Source of the DNA: Methylotuvimicrobium buryatense 5G
Lineage (GTDB): Bacteria > Pseudomonadota > Gammaproteobacteria > Methylococcales > Methylomonadaceae
Direction: 5' to 3'
Assembly: GCF_000341735.1 (NCBI RefSeq)
Contig: NZ_KB455575.1
Location: forward strand, 3,856,475-3,920,474
DNA: 64,000 nt
A program made the translations under genes and the position numbers. This document shows, piece after piece, positions 9,343 through 18,999 of this stretch. Under the pieces are notes generated by a model. The model did not search any database. It was not told the DNA's origin and worked only from the letters and a program-made list of their open reading frames with translations. Each line of letters starts with the position of its first letter. Positions within the stretch are counted from its first letter, which is position 1.

Positions 9343-10131
9343 ATGATAAAAATAAAAAAAATCTTACTGACGACAATTTTTCCGATAGCGATTGCGTTAA
9401 GCGCTTGTGCAGAACAGCCAATCAGAACCTTCCGGCCGATAAAAACGATCGAGCTCGATCATTTGATTCAAAACCACGGCTATCAACAAAAAGCCGATCA
9501 CGTTTATGTGCTCTTGGATAGCTCGTCTTCGATGAAAGAAGCCTATCATGGCAATGCCGATCAAGATAACGATTTTCCCGGCGATGCCAAGCCAACAAAA
9601 TTTTCGGTAGCCAGAGAGCTATTGTTTCGGATAAACAACAGTATCGAAGGGCTCGACATTAATGTCGCGCTTCGACGATTTGGCTTTGGGCCTTGTTTGG
9701 ACTGGCGGCTTAGCCGTTTGGATTACCCGCTCGAGCCCCATGATCATGATCGATGGCTGTCTAGCCTAGGCCAACAAGAGTGCGTAAGCGGTGGCGCGAC
9801 GCTGACTAATGCGCTTGAAGAAGTCGTAGCGGATTTGTCTTCGATTTCAGGGCAAACGGCGTTATTGATCATTAGCGATGGCAACGGTTACATCACTTCT
9901 CCGGTGACGCTCGCCAAGGTTCTGAAAGCCCGTTACGGCGATTCGATTTGCATTTACACGGTATGGACAGGAAATTCGAGTGATATACCGGGGCAATCGA
10001 TGTTAAATAAACTTGCGGATATAGGCGGTTGCGGTTTTTATACTACATCTAGGACCATTTACCCGGCAACCGGTTTCGATGCCTTTATTGCTTCGGTCGT
10101 TTTGCATGAAAATCAGAATGAGACCGAATAA
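9343..10131 (+). CDS. VWA-domain lipoprotein
   Basis: A 262-residue exported protein. The N-terminus MIKIKKILLTTIFPIAIALS ending in a SAC lipobox (cleavage before Cys22) predicts a lipoprotein. A von Willebrand A domain follows, with the MIDAS motif DSSSS in VYVLLDSSSSMKEA, a threonine-containing GGATLTNAL and the later Asp in LLIISDGNG. VWA domains bind a metal and partner proteins. It lies between T1SS genes, just upstream of the TolC-like gene and on the same strand, so a role in assembling or tethering the adhesin machinery is possible but not shown. Confidence 0.8.
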   Translation: MIKIKKILLTTIFPIAIALSACAEQPIRTFRPIKTIELDHLIQNHGYQQKADHVYVLLDSSSSMKEAYHGNADQDNDFPGDAKPTKFSVARELLFRINNSIEGLDINVALRRFGFGPCLDWRLSRLDYPLEPHDHDRWLSSLGQQECVSGGATLTNALEEVVADLSSISGQTALLIISDGNGYITSPVTLAKVLKARYGDSICIYTVWTGNSSDIPGQSMLNKLADIGGCGFYTTSRTIYPATGFDAFIASVVLHENQNETE

Positions 10132-10143
10132 CTGTCCGTAATC

Positions 10144-10216
10144 TATACCTTTCGCACTTCAAATTTCGGTAGTGCCCAAGGAGGCACCCCGGTGCCTTAG
10201 ATCTACGATAGGTATA
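10144..10216. repeat. Dispersed repeat family A, short copy 3
   Basis: A 73-bp copy from TATACCTTTCGCACTTCAAA to CTACGATAGGTATA in which the central module is lost and the two different termini are brought together. It separates the VWA lipoprotein gene from the TolC-like gene and may act as a hairpin between them. Confidence 0.85.
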
Positions 10217-10270
10217 TTTACTCGGTAAACGAAACGGGTGCGGGATATAACATTAACGGAAAAAATAGAT

Positions 10271-11641
10271 ATGAAGAAGCCATTGTTAGGTTTTTGTTTG
10301 GCATTGAGTTTGACTGTTTTGCCAAGTCATGCCGAGTCGATGCGTCAAGCCGTACAACGTACTCTCGACGAGAATCCCGAGATTCAGGAAGCCAGATCGG
10401 TACGTTTGGCTTATGAACAAGAAATCGATCAAGCCAAGGCGAATTATTTACCCAAGATCGATGTGTCCGCCGGTTACGGTTTGGAAAGAGCGAATACGCC
10501 GTTCACGCGAGGGTTTGGCGGTACTAATCAAAGGGGAGGCGTCAATCAATTTGGCAGAACCGAATCATCGGTACAATTTCGACAAATGATCTTCGATGGG
10601 TTTGAAACGCCGCATGAAGTCGACCGGTTTACGTTCAAAACCGATGCGCAGGCGTATAGAGTTTTCGGAAGATCCGAAATCATTGGTCTTCAAGCTGCTC
10701 AAACCTATATCGAAATGCTACGAAATCGAGCCTTATTGGATTTGGCGCAGGAAAACCTCGATACTCATCGCAGTATTTTTAGTCAAATCAGGCTGCGGAC
10801 CGAGCGCGGGGTCGGCCGTAGATCGGACCTAGATCAAGCAACCGGCCGTCTTGCCAACGCAGAATCGAATTTTCTCGCTCAACAAGGTAATTTGCAAGAT
10901 GCCGAGACTGGCTATTATCGCGTCATAGGCGTATTACCTAAAACATTGGAAGAAGCACCCAGCCCATCGAAGGAAAACGGCGACATACCGTCGAACCTCG
11001 ATGACGCGATCGAATTGGCTTTGGCGAATCATCCTACGCTAAAAGAAGCTGAGTCGGATATCAAAGAATCGAAAGCGCAGCATGAGACCGCGTCGGCGCC
11101 GTTTTATCCTCGGGTCGATTTTGAAGTGAGTTATGATAACAATGACGACACAGGTGGTATTCGCGGCGTCAATGAAGACTTAACGGCCATGGTTCGCGTG
11201 CGATACAACTTATTCAATGGCGGGCGAGACATCGCCAGACGCCGCCAAACCGCTCACGAAATCGCTCAAGCCAAAAACATAAGAGACAATACCTATAGAC
11301 AGGTTATGGAAAGTGTTAGGCTGGCCTGGGTCGCTTATCAAACGCTCAACAACCAAATGGCTTTTTTTGAATCGCATCGAACTTCCAGCATCAAGACGCT
11401 GGAGGCTTACAAGCGTCAATTCAATATCGGTCAGCGCACGCTTTTAGATTTGCTGGATACGACGAACGAGGTCTATATGGCCAGCATAGCCTATACCGAT
11501 GCCATGTATAACGAACTTGCGGCGCGTTATCGCATTTTGGCCGGCATGGGGAAATTGAACCGGTTTTTGGGAACGGACTTGCCGGAAGAGATCAAACCAA
11601 TCACCGAAGAACAACAGGCGGATGCCCGTTTTTTCAATTGA
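10271..11641 (+). CDS. lapE-like: TolC-family outer membrane channel (LapE-like)
   Basis: Outer membrane component of the type I secretion system. From ATG 10271 (MKKPLLGFCLALSLTVLPSH, a Sec signal peptide) it is 456 residues; an in-frame GTG at 10238 would put extra charged residues before the signal and is less likely. Two outer-membrane-efflux repeats are visible (SMRQAVQRTLDENPEIQEAR near the start, DDAIELALANHPTLKEAESD midway), with FNIGQRTLLDLLDTTNEVY near the end, typical of TolC/LapE. It is convergent with lapG, with only 23 bp between the two stops. Confidence 0.92.
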   Translation: MKKPLLGFCLALSLTVLPSHAESMRQAVQRTLDENPEIQEARSVRLAYEQEIDQAKANYLPKIDVSAGYGLERANTPFTRGFGGTNQRGGVNQFGRTESSVQFRQMIFDGFETPHEVDRFTFKTDAQAYRVFGRSEIIGLQAAQTYIEMLRNRALLDLAQENLDTHRSIFSQIRLRTERGVGRRSDLDQATGRLANAESNFLAQQGNLQDAETGYYRVIGVLPKTLEEAPSPSKENGDIPSNLDDAIELALANHPTLKEAESDIKESKAQHETASAPFYPRVDFEVSYDNNDDTGGIRGVNEDLTAMVRVRYNLFNGGRDIARRRQTAHEIAQAKNIRDNTYRQVMESVRLAWVAYQTLNNQMAFFESHRTSSIKTLEAYKRQFNIGQRTLLDLLDTTNEVYMASIAYTDAMYNELAARYRILAGMGKLNRFLGTDLPEEIKPITEEQQADARFFN

Positions 11642-11664
11642 GAGGAGCGTACTGAAAAGACGCC

Positions 11665-12342
11665 TTACAGGCTGCCCTGTAGCAGCCTGTTCGTGAGATC
11701 GGTCCAAAGACTCAATCGATCGGATCCGCCGACACGTTGGCCGCTGCCTCGCGCTTTGGCCAACCACAACCCCGAACCGTTGAAACTATAAACCGGTATC
11801 AGATCGCCGCGTTCGGTTGCCGGCTTGATTTGAGGGATGAGATTATCTAAAACTAGCGGCACTGAGCGTGGCGTCTCGAAATATGTCAGAACCATATGTG
11901 CTTGTCCCAACTCCACGGCTTTGACATAGGTGATGCGTAATTTGTCATCGGGGACTCCCAGTATTTTTAGCGTAAAGTATTTGGCGATGGCGTAATCCTC
12001 ACAGTCTCCAGCACCTTGAGCCAAAAACTCGACCGGTGTCGCCCAATAGTCTTCCACGCCCCACAAAAGAATATCATCGACAAAGTCAATTTTTTGATTA
12101 AAAAAATCATTGACTTTTTTGAGTTTTTCTCGCGCCGACAATATTTTAATGTCGGGGTTTTCCAGCAATTGTTTCCAAGCTTCGACACGCTGACGCCCCG
12201 CTACACCATATTTGTTTTCGACTCGTGACAATAGCTCCGAACTGATGTCGATTTGAGCCGTTGCAAACAGACTCAGACACAAGCCGACCAACAAGCAGAT
12301 CGACTTGATCAGGCGCCATTGTCGTAAAACGCTTATCGTCAT
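11665..12342 (-). CDS. lapG: LapG periplasmic adhesin-cleaving cysteine protease
   Basis: Calcium-dependent, transglutaminase-like cysteine protease that cuts the adhesin at its di-alanine site and releases it from the cell. It is 225 residues with an N-terminal export signal (LIKSICLLVGLCLSLFATAQ). The catalytic triad fits Cys114 (AGDCEDYAIA), His149 (GQAHMVL) and Asp166 (PLVLDNL), with spacing close to that of Pseudomonas LapG. Asp113 and Glu115 flanking the cysteine match the calcium-binding positions. The start lies 5 bp after the lapD stop, so they are probably cotranscribed. A matching PAAG target is present in the adhesin at residues 125-128. Confidence 0.95.
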   Translation of the reverse strand: MTISVLRQWRLIKSICLLVGLCLSLFATAQIDISSELLSRVENKYGVAGRQRVEAWKQLLENPDIKILSAREKLKKVNDFFNQKIDFVDDILLWGVEDYWATPVEFLAQGAGDCEDYAIAKYFTLKILGVPDDKLRITYVKAVELGQAHMVLTYFETPRSVPLVLDNLIPQIKPATERGDLIPVYSFNGSGLWLAKARGSGQRVGGSDRLSLWTDLTNRLLQGSL

Positions 12343-12347
12343 GAGAA

Positions 12348-14249
12348 TTATCGACTGGCACCATCAATGCCGAGATCACGAAGCGTTGCATAGTCTTTAT
12401 CGGATTTGACGTTTTCGGCAATGACCTTGATGTCGAGTAATTTTGCCGCCTGCACGATGGTTTCGATAAAGTCTGTTTTTGCCTCATGATCGGTCAAATT
12501 ATTACTTAATTCGCGTGTCAAACGGATATAGTCGGGGCGCAAGTCTTTGATGTGCTCCAATTTCATCGTCTGAGGTTCGAATCGCTTGATCATGATTTCG
12601 GCGCCGAGAGTTCTAGTAAACCGGAAAAATTCTCGATAAGCGTCGAAGTCTTTCGAAACGGCATAAGTCGCAATGTTGAAAATCAATTGCTTGGCGGCGG
12701 GGCGATATTTGAGTTGTTCGACCAACCAGGTTCTGAATTCGGCATTCTTGATCGTTCGGGTCGAAACATTGACGGCAATCGCGTGCTGGAGATGTTGTGC
12801 GTCGATACAGTCAAGTGCATGACGAATGATGTCGCGGTCCAACTCAATGATTTTTGTAAATTTTTCTGCTATCGCGACAAACGGGGCTATCGGGACGGGA
12901 TTTCCTTCGGAATCTAGCACATGAAATGAAGCTTCTTCGATCAGAACTTGCTCGTTTCTCAGGTCTTTAATCGGCTCGCAGTAAGAAATCTCATAGCTGC
13001 GGTTATCGATGACGTCGAATACCAGGTTTTTCCACTCGCCGATGTCCTTGGCGTAAATGCTGTCTTCTTTGATGTAGTAGCTGTTAGCGCCAATCAGTTG
13101 TGCTTGTTCGAAAGCTTCGTTTGCAGAGGCTAAGCTAATTGCCGGCGTTCCGAGCGGATTTATCGAGGAAATTCCGATATGAGCAATATCGGTGTGCTCG
13201 TATTCTTCAGCGAGCTCGGTGAGCGAATCGATCAACGACTGCGCTAAATGCTCGGCTTGATTTCGATTCAAAGTTCGGCCCAACAAAGCGAACTCCGAAC
13301 CTAACAGGCGGTAGGGTGTCACCTGATGAGATTGATAATGAGCGGCAATGTCTTGTAGAGACTGAGCGAACGTTTTCAAAAACGCATCGACCCGATCGTC
13401 GCTGTATTCTTTCGTCAGTTTAGTTAGGCTATCTATTTTAATAATGAAAACATAGGCTTCTGTGTTGTTCAGGAACAATTGTTTCATGTCCGACTCGAAA
13501 CAACTTTTTTTGAGCAAGCCGGTCAATTCGTCGTTGTGTAATTTTTTCCCTAAACCGTCCAGTTTATGATTCAGGTTGTTAATGACGCCTTCGATTTTTT
13601 TCGACATTAAGTTCATCGATAAGGCGACATTTTTAACCTCGGTTGTCCACGGGATATTTTCGATGGTTTTAAACTGTCCTTTCGCAATCGATAAGGCCAA
13701 TGCATTAATATTTTTCAGCGGCGATAAAACGAAACGTAATATCAAAAATAACAATAAAACCGCGCCGACGAAAGTAATCAACGTAAACGTCATGGCGCTT
13801 TGGGCCAATTGATAGAGTTTTAGGTAACCGAATCCCGGGTTGGTCGAAACAAAAATCGTCCCGCTTAACATCCAGCCGGAGCTGATTTCGCTCGATGCGG
13901 TTGCAGTTTGCATAGGCAGCCATTCGACAAACCATTGAGGAACCTCGGTAAACACTCTATCGTTGGTTACTTTGATCAAGGTTTTATTGTCGACGTTGAC
14001 CAACTTTATCTCGCGATAATAACCCATATCGAAAATCGCGTTGATCATCGTCTCTAAAATGGGATCGCTTTCGTTAGTCATATAAGGACTGAGGGACAAG
14101 CCTAAAGACGTTGCGGTATCTTGAGCATGAACCTGGGCTTCGATTTCCAGATAACTTTTGATCTTGTTTAAACTCAACGCAAAATTGATGCTGAAAATAA
14201 CCAGAAAAATCAACGAAATTAGCAAAAGCAATTGTTTAGACAATGACAT
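12348..14249 (-). CDS. lapD: LapD-type c-di-GMP receptor with degenerate GGDEF and EAL domains
   Basis: Inner membrane receptor that binds c-di-GMP inside the cell and sequesters LapG in the periplasm. It is 633 residues: a membrane helix at about 5-27, a periplasmic LapD/MoxY-type output domain ending in GWMLSGTIFVSTNPG, a second helix at about 152-176, HAMP, a GGDEF-like domain in which the signature is replaced by LLGSEF near residue 313, and an EAL-like domain lacking the EAL triplet (EEASFHVL). Loss of both signatures is usual for LapD and argues for a sensor rather than an enzyme. It precedes lapG directly. Confidence 0.94.
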   Translation of the reverse strand: MSLSKQLLLLISLIFLVIFSINFALSLNKIKSYLEIEAQVHAQDTATSLGLSLSPYMTNESDPILETMINAIFDMGYYREIKLVNVDNKTLIKVTNDRVFTEVPQWFVEWLPMQTATASSEISSGWMLSGTIFVSTNPGFGYLKLYQLAQSAMTFTLITFVGAVLLLFLILRFVLSPLKNINALALSIAKGQFKTIENIPWTTEVKNVALSMNLMSKKIEGVINNLNHKLDGLGKKLHNDELTGLLKKSCFESDMKQLFLNNTEAYVFIIKIDSLTKLTKEYSDDRVDAFLKTFAQSLQDIAAHYQSHQVTPYRLLGSEFALLGRTLNRNQAEHLAQSLIDSLTELAEEYEHTDIAHIGISSINPLGTPAISLASANEAFEQAQLIGANSYYIKEDSIYAKDIGEWKNLVFDVIDNRSYEISYCEPIKDLRNEQVLIEEASFHVLDSEGNPVPIAPFVAIAEKFTKIIELDRDIIRHALDCIDAQHLQHAIAVNVSTRTIKNAEFRTWLVEQLKYRPAAKQLIFNIATYAVSKDFDAYREFFRFTRTLGAEIMIKRFEPQTMKLEHIKDLRPDYIRLTRELSNNLTDHEAKTDFIETIVQAAKLLDIKVIAENVKSDKDYATLRDLGIDGASR

Positions 14250-14312
14250 ATTAACGCCTTAATTGATTGATGATGAGGCCGGGCGCCTGATCATGATGCA
14301 ACGAAACCAAAC

Positions 14313-15221
14313 TCAAAACCCATCGCAGCATCGTTTGTTTTTATATAAATTGAGTACGCGCGCTACATAAGCCTGCGTTTCGGGATAGGGTGGAATGCCC
14401 TTATGTCGGTCGACAGCGCCTTCCCCCGCATTATAGCCGGCCGCGGCGAGCGCCACATCGCCATCGTAACGTTTTAGCAACCACCTCAAATAACGTAAAC
14501 CCGCTTTGATGTTTTGTGCGGCATCGAACGCGTCTTGGACATTGAAGCGCTCGGCCGTGGCCGGAATCAATTGCATCAAGCCCATCGCATTTTTGGGCGA
14601 GACGGCATTGGGATTGAAGTTCGATTCAATGCTGATAATCGATAGCGCCAAGCGTGGATCGATTTGATACCAAGGCGCCATCGTATAGACTAAATCGATG
14701 ATCCATGTTTTTTGAGGCGGCAGTTTTTTTATCAGCTTATCAATGTCGATATCCTTGGAAAAAGAGAACGAATGCGATCGATAGCCCGATTTAGCCGGCA
14801 ATTGTTTGTCGGAAAGCATGCAGCCGGGTAGTTGTAGTTTTTTCAACGGCATGGAATCGAGCATGGCTTGAGCTAATTGATGACCTTGCTGTCCGGCCGT
14901 GGCAAATAAAGCGGCGGCGTAATCACGATGAGAGCGAACGCCGGTTCCGGATGCGTACAACATGCCTAATTGATATTGGGCCTCGATGCTGCCTAGGCGC
15001 GCTGCTTTGCAAAAATTGACAGCCGCTTGCCAATAGTCGTTACGATTACGCCCATGACGCGTCAACCTAAAAGCGCGTTCCATCAATTGACGTGTTGCGG
15101 GCATCTCTAATTCGAGTATCGTCTCGAGTTCTTCATCTTGTTGAGCGAAGCTAAACGTGCCGTAAAATAATAATACGAGTAGGGCCAACAATAACGGCAA
15201 TAATCGGGGGATGAAAGACAT
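14313..15221 (-). CDS. Lytic transglycosylase with Sel1-like repeats
   Basis: Periplasmic murein hydrolase, 302 residues. A Sec signal sits at the N-terminus (MSFIPRLLPLLLALLVLLFY). A Sel1-like repeat region follows (AARLGSIEAQYQLGMLYASG), then an SLT/GEWL domain with catalytic Glu in SIESNFNPNAVSPKNAMGLM, plus AGLRYLRWLL and AAAGYNAGEGAVDRHKGIPP, all standard family motifs. The gene begins upstream of lapD on the same strand with a 63-bp gap, so readthrough into lapD-lapG is possible. It may open peptidoglycan for the large secretion assembly, but that is inference. Confidence 0.88.
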   Translation of the reverse strand: MSFIPRLLPLLLALLVLLFYGTFSFAQQDEELETILELEMPATRQLMERAFRLTRHGRNRNDYWQAAVNFCKAARLGSIEAQYQLGMLYASGTGVRSHRDYAAALFATAGQQGHQLAQAMLDSMPLKKLQLPGCMLSDKQLPAKSGYRSHSFSFSKDIDIDKLIKKLPPQKTWIIDLVYTMAPWYQIDPRLALSIISIESNFNPNAVSPKNAMGLMQLIPATAERFNVQDAFDAAQNIKAGLRYLRWLLKRYDGDVALAAAGYNAGEGAVDRHKGIPPYPETQAYVARVLNLYKNKRCCDGF

Positions 15222-15257
15222 TTTGATAGAATTGCTTTCGTCAACAGACGACTTAGG

Positions 15258-15659
15258 TTATTGAGGAGCTGTTTCGGTACTGGGTTCTTCTAGGTAAAAC
15301 TGAACGGCGTATGTGGTTTTCGTGCCGAAATCGTTCCAGACGTAGTGAGGGTTGACGATCGGGTCGGAAGGAATCGGCGCGGTGATAAGGTTGAACACGC
15401 CTGTGGCTATGCGTCCAGCCAAATGAAAAATCCCCATGCCGGTGCCGCCAATGAAACCGTAAATAATATTAGTTTCTCGGGTGGTAATATAAATGTTTTT
15501 AGGGACTTCTAGCCAACCGGTAGTGATATTTGCCAAAGCATTGCCTGATTTTGCAAAAAATTGAGTGGCATAGCTATCCTGTTCGGGCTCGGCATGAGAA
15601 AACGTCGACACACAAAGCAAAATGACAAAAACCGGCAACTTAATAGCTTTATCGATCAT
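15258..15659 (-). CDS. TIGR04073-like exosortase-system-associated protein
   Basis: A 133-residue secreted protein with signal peptide MIDKAIKLPVFVILLCVSTF. The mature part reads KSGNALANITTGWLEVPKNI, YGFIGGTGMGIFHLAGRIAT and GVFNLITAPIPSD...YVWNDFG, matching my memory of the TIGR04073 family, found in genomes with exosortase/PEP-CTERM systems. Its function is unknown. No exosortase is visible in this window. The gene precedes the lytic transglycosylase by 36 bp on the same strand. Confidence 0.75.
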   Translation of the reverse strand: MIDKAIKLPVFVILLCVSTFSHAEPEQDSYATQFFAKSGNALANITTGWLEVPKNIYITTRETNIIYGFIGGTGMGIFHLAGRIATGVFNLITAPIPSDPIVNPHYVWNDFGTKTTYAVQFYLEEPSTETAPQ

Positions 15660-15718
15660 GATATAAACGCTCCAAAATTATTATTAAACGACGATTAATT
15701 TAGTAATTATTCACACCC

Positions 15719-15753
15719 CTATCGTTCCCACGCAGAGTGTGGGAACGATAATT
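15719..15753. repeat. REP-like hairpin
   Basis: Near-perfect inverted repeat ATCGTTCCCAC...GTGGGAACGAT with a short AT-containing loop; flanking CCCC and GGGG extend the pairing. This is a common proteobacterial intergenic palindrome. It sits just upstream of the TIGR04073-like gene. A related half-site (TCGTTCCCACGGAG) lies near 23144. Confidence 0.8.
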
Positions 15754-15880
15754 GCCTGGGGACTGAATAGTTAATTAATTTAAGTAATTATAACCGTCTT
15801 TTCATTTAGGTCCCGGTGATTACGACACAAAGCGTGGAAACCTAGCAGTATCAAAATCGTCCAAGATCCTCGATAGACAT

Positions 15881-16245
15881 ATCCCATACCCTAAAATCGG
15901 CGAAACTGCTCAAACTGGGAATTGCTGTGATATACCCATCGCAGATCAAAATTCGGCACCAGGGTGTCCGTCAAAGGACGCCGTGAATACATCCCTGTAA
16001 GCTCTATGCCAGCTCCATGCTGGCAAAGCCTTTGCCGCACACCCTGGCGACTCCTCAGGCACTGCCGAAATTTGAAGTGCGAAAGGTATAAATAACATCC
16101 TGGAACTATGAGCTTTGTTGAGGGTTCGGCAGCAATTCCCAATTTGAGGATAAAAAGGGTGCGGGGTGTGCGTGGCGAGGATTTCTCGGCGGCTTTGCCT
16201 GCCGCCGACACCTGCCAATCGAGCTACCGAACCCTCCAAAAATAA
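15881..16245. repeat. Nested mosaic of dispersed repeats B, A and C
   Basis: A family B end (CTAAAATCGGCGAAACTGCT) at 15891-15927 is followed by a full family A element at 15931-16090, then a second family B end (CAGCAATTCCCAATTTGAGG) near 16130. That end runs into a family C tail (CACCTGCCAATCGAGC, CTACCGAACCCTCC) ending near 16232. No gene is supported in this 680-bp interval. The order suggests successive insertions. Confidence 0.8.
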
Positions 16246-16340
16246 GGAAGTTATTTTCGACCAAATCCTTATTATTCTTAGACGGTTTTTCAATCAAAAG
16301 GGAGTAGCTTGATGCACGCGGGGAAAAGGTCTCTTTAAGT

Positions 16341-18623
16341 CTATTCGGATCTAGCTCGATTTGTATTTAGCTTTCGAGAAAGATAGCGATTTTCCTGGCG
16401 CAATTCGTAAATATTAAACGCATCGCCGATTACTTGGCAAAGCGCTTCGTCTTCCCACGGCTTGGTCAGAAACTTGTAGACTTCGCCATGATTGACCGCA
16501 TCGATCACGGAATTTAATTCGGTATAACCCGACAGCACGATGCGTATCGTGTCGGGGTAAATGTCCTTGATCCGCCTTAGAAATTCGGTTCCGGTCATTT
16601 CCGGCATGCGCTGGTCGCAAATGACAACGCCCGGTTGATGAATCGCCATCAATTCGAATCCTTCCTTGATACTCGTAGTGCCGACGATGCGAAATCCCTT
16701 GCGTCGTAATACGCGCGTCAATGCCGAAATGATATTCGACTCGTCGTCGATTAGTAATAAGACCCGTTCCGGCTTCTCGATTTGCTTGGGCGGAATACTT
16801 CGGCCCTCTCGTAATAACAAGGTAAAATCATCGGCCGGCAATGGACGGCTGAATAAGTAGCCCTGGATTTCTTCGCAGTTGATGCCGCGTAAAAAACCCA
16901 GTTGTCCTTCGGTTTCGACGCCTTCGGCGATGACTTTCAAGCCTAAACTGTGCGCCATTCCGACGACCGCGCGAACGATCGCCGCATCGCTTGGATTAGA
17001 AGTGAGATTGGCTACGAAGGATTTATCTATTTTGATTCGGGCAACCGGAAGCCGCTGCAAATAACTGAGCGATGAATAGCCAGTACCGAAATCGTCCAAT
17101 GCGAAACCGATGCCTTCCGCTGATATCTCGTGCATCGTACGGATGACTTTATCGGCATCCATCAGTACGATGCTCTCGGTCAGTTCCAATTCCAGCCATT
17201 GCGGTTCAAGACCGGTTTTCTCGAGAGTTCGCTTGACTATGTTCGGAATATCGCCGCCATGAAATTGTCTAGCCGAAAGATTGACCGCCATGCGCAACGG
17301 CGGGAGTCCTTCGTCTTGCCATTTTCGATTGAGCCGGCAAGCCTCTTGCAGCACCCATTCGCCGATCGTGTTTATCATGCCGTTTTCTTCGAGCAGCGGG
17401 ATGAAGTTCAGCGGCGAAACCAAGCCGTAATCGCGGCTTTGCCAACGCAGTAAGGCTTCGGCGCCGATGATCCGGCCTGTCGATAAATCCAATTGCGGTT
17501 GATAATGCAAAATGAATTCATTGCGCTCCAGAGCGCGGCGCAATGCGGTGTCGAGATTCAGTTGCCGCCGCGATCCTTCATCCATATCGGCGAAGAAAAA
17601 ACGGCAAATAGTGTCGGTGTCGGGGGAAGAGGCGGCCAGTATGGCGTGCTTGAGAACCTCCGCCGGTTCGCCGTCCAATGGAAATCTTGCGATGCCGATA
17701 AACGGGTCGAGATAGTACTCTTGCCCGTCGATCTCGACGGCCTCGGCCAAGACCTTATGAATTTCCCAGGCCAGCTCTTCCGCGACATGCAAACCTTCCG
17801 GATCTTGCAATAGCAGGGCGAATTTCGCCTCGTCGATGCGAGCGCGAGGAACGGCCGGCAATACCGATTCGAGTCTGTCGACCAGAGTCCGGATAATCGC
17901 CAGGCCGGTATTGGGTTCCAGTAAATGCAAGACGATTTGTAGCCTGCGAAGGTTGACGACCATCACGACGACTTGATGCGCGTTTCCGTTATAACAAGAT
18001 TCGTTCAAGCGTTCTTCGAATAGCGCGCGGCTAGGGAGGCCGGTTTGGGAGTCGTAATAGACGAAATAGCGCATCTTACTCTCGGCGGCGGTCCGCTTCT
18101 CCTCACGGCGGATAATGTCGAGCGCGAACGAAATATCATCCACCACTTCGAGCAATAGATTGATTTCGGCGTCGCGGAAAAAGCCCGGCTCTTTCGCCGC
18201 GATATTGAAAGAGCCGACGGTCTTGCCTTCAAGCCGTATCGGAAAGGAGGCGCCTTCAAGCAAGCCTAATTGCTCGGACATTTCGATCCAGGATGAAAAG
18301 CGCGACCCGCCGGCGGTCTCCTTGTCGTTCGATAAGACGTCGAATTTGCCTTCATTTAAACTCTTGAGCTGAGTTACCGTGACGTTACCGGCAGAGGCGA
18401 CCGGTATCAGGCTTCCAGTTTCCGAGTCGATCAAGCCTATCCAGGCAATCGCGAAACCGCCGCTTTCGATGGCGATGCGGCAAGCCGCAACGTAAAGTTC
18501 CTGAGGGTCTTTGGTGCGGATAATGCATCGGTTGATATGGCTCAACATCGTATAGAGCCGGTTCCTCCTCTCTAGCTCCGTTTTCGTGTGAGTTTCGCCG
18601 ATAGGCGTATCACTCGATGCCAT
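16341..18623 (-). CDS. GAF-GGDEF(degenerate)-EAL-receiver c-di-GMP phosphodiesterase
   Basis: Cytoplasmic 760-residue signalling protein. Domains: GAF (about 20-175), a GGDEF fold whose signature is lost (RIDEAKFALLLQ), an intact EAL domain (about 350-600) and a C-terminal receiver (about 625-745). The EAL catalytic motifs are all visible: EALLRW, NLSARQ, ELTESIV, DDFGTGYSSL, KIDKSF and AEGVETEGQ. The receiver has DDES, the phosphoacceptor Asp in VVICDQRMPEMTG and LTKPWEDEALC, as in RpfG-type receivers. It should hydrolyse c-di-GMP under receiver control. Its start overlaps the preceding receiver gene by 14 bp, so it ends the four-gene signalling operon. Confidence 0.9.
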   Translation of the reverse strand: MASSDTPIGETHTKTELERRNRLYTMLSHINRCIIRTKDPQELYVAACRIAIESGGFAIAWIGLIDSETGSLIPVASAGNVTVTQLKSLNEGKFDVLSNDKETAGGSRFSSWIEMSEQLGLLEGASFPIRLEGKTVGSFNIAAKEPGFFRDAEINLLLEVVDDISFALDIIRREEKRTAAESKMRYFVYYDSQTGLPSRALFEERLNESCYNGNAHQVVVMVVNLRRLQIVLHLLEPNTGLAIIRTLVDRLESVLPAVPRARIDEAKFALLLQDPEGLHVAEELAWEIHKVLAEAVEIDGQEYYLDPFIGIARFPLDGEPAEVLKHAILAASSPDTDTICRFFFADMDEGSRRQLNLDTALRRALERNEFILHYQPQLDLSTGRIIGAEALLRWQSRDYGLVSPLNFIPLLEENGMINTIGEWVLQEACRLNRKWQDEGLPPLRMAVNLSARQFHGGDIPNIVKRTLEKTGLEPQWLELELTESIVLMDADKVIRTMHEISAEGIGFALDDFGTGYSSLSYLQRLPVARIKIDKSFVANLTSNPSDAAIVRAVVGMAHSLGLKVIAEGVETEGQLGFLRGINCEEIQGYLFSRPLPADDFTLLLREGRSIPPKQIEKPERVLLLIDDESNIISALTRVLRRKGFRIVGTTSIKEGFELMAIHQPGVVICDQRMPEMTGTEFLRRIKDIYPDTIRIVLSGYTELNSVIDAVNHGEVYKFLTKPWEDEALCQVIGDAFNIYELRQENRYLSRKLNTNRARSE

Positions 18624-18999
18624 GACAGCCTCCCAGCAATTGATTGATACAGCCTTGTAAGGCCCAGCGGTCTAAAGGCTTGGTCAGGATCACGGAGATC
18701 CCGGCCGAAGTCAGGCGGGCGCGCGAACCGTCGTCATCGAGCGCCGTCAACATCACAATAGGGATTCGGCCGGTAGCGGCATCGGCTTTGAGCCGCCTGA
18801 CCACTTCGAAGCCATCCATGCCCGGCATCATCAGATCGAGCAAAATCAAGTCGGGCGGGTCGAAATCGACCGCATCCAGCGCGGCTTGTCCGGACTCCAC
18901 GCTACGAATATCGTAACCATTCGGTTTTAAAAGGCTTTCCACCAGTTTACGGTTAATCGGGTCGTCGTCGGTAATCAAGATTTTTTTAGGTATTGTCAT
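18610..18999 (-). CDS. Single-domain response regulator (second)
   Basis: A 129-residue CheY-like receiver without output domain. It has the acidic pair ITDDDP, the phosphoacceptor region DLILLDLMMPGMDG, VMLTALDDD and the Lys in ILTKPLDRW. It overlaps both neighbours (14 bp each side), which implies translational coupling with the other receiver and the phosphodiesterase. It probably acts as a phosphotransfer intermediate or decoy for the hybrid kinase upstream. Confidence 0.88.
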   Translation of the reverse strand: MTIPKKILITDDDPINRKLVESLLKPNGYDIRSVESGQAALDAVDFDPPDLILLDLMMPGMDGFEVVRRLKADAATGRIPIVMLTALDDDGSRARLTSAGISVILTKPLDRWALQGCINQLLGGCHGIE

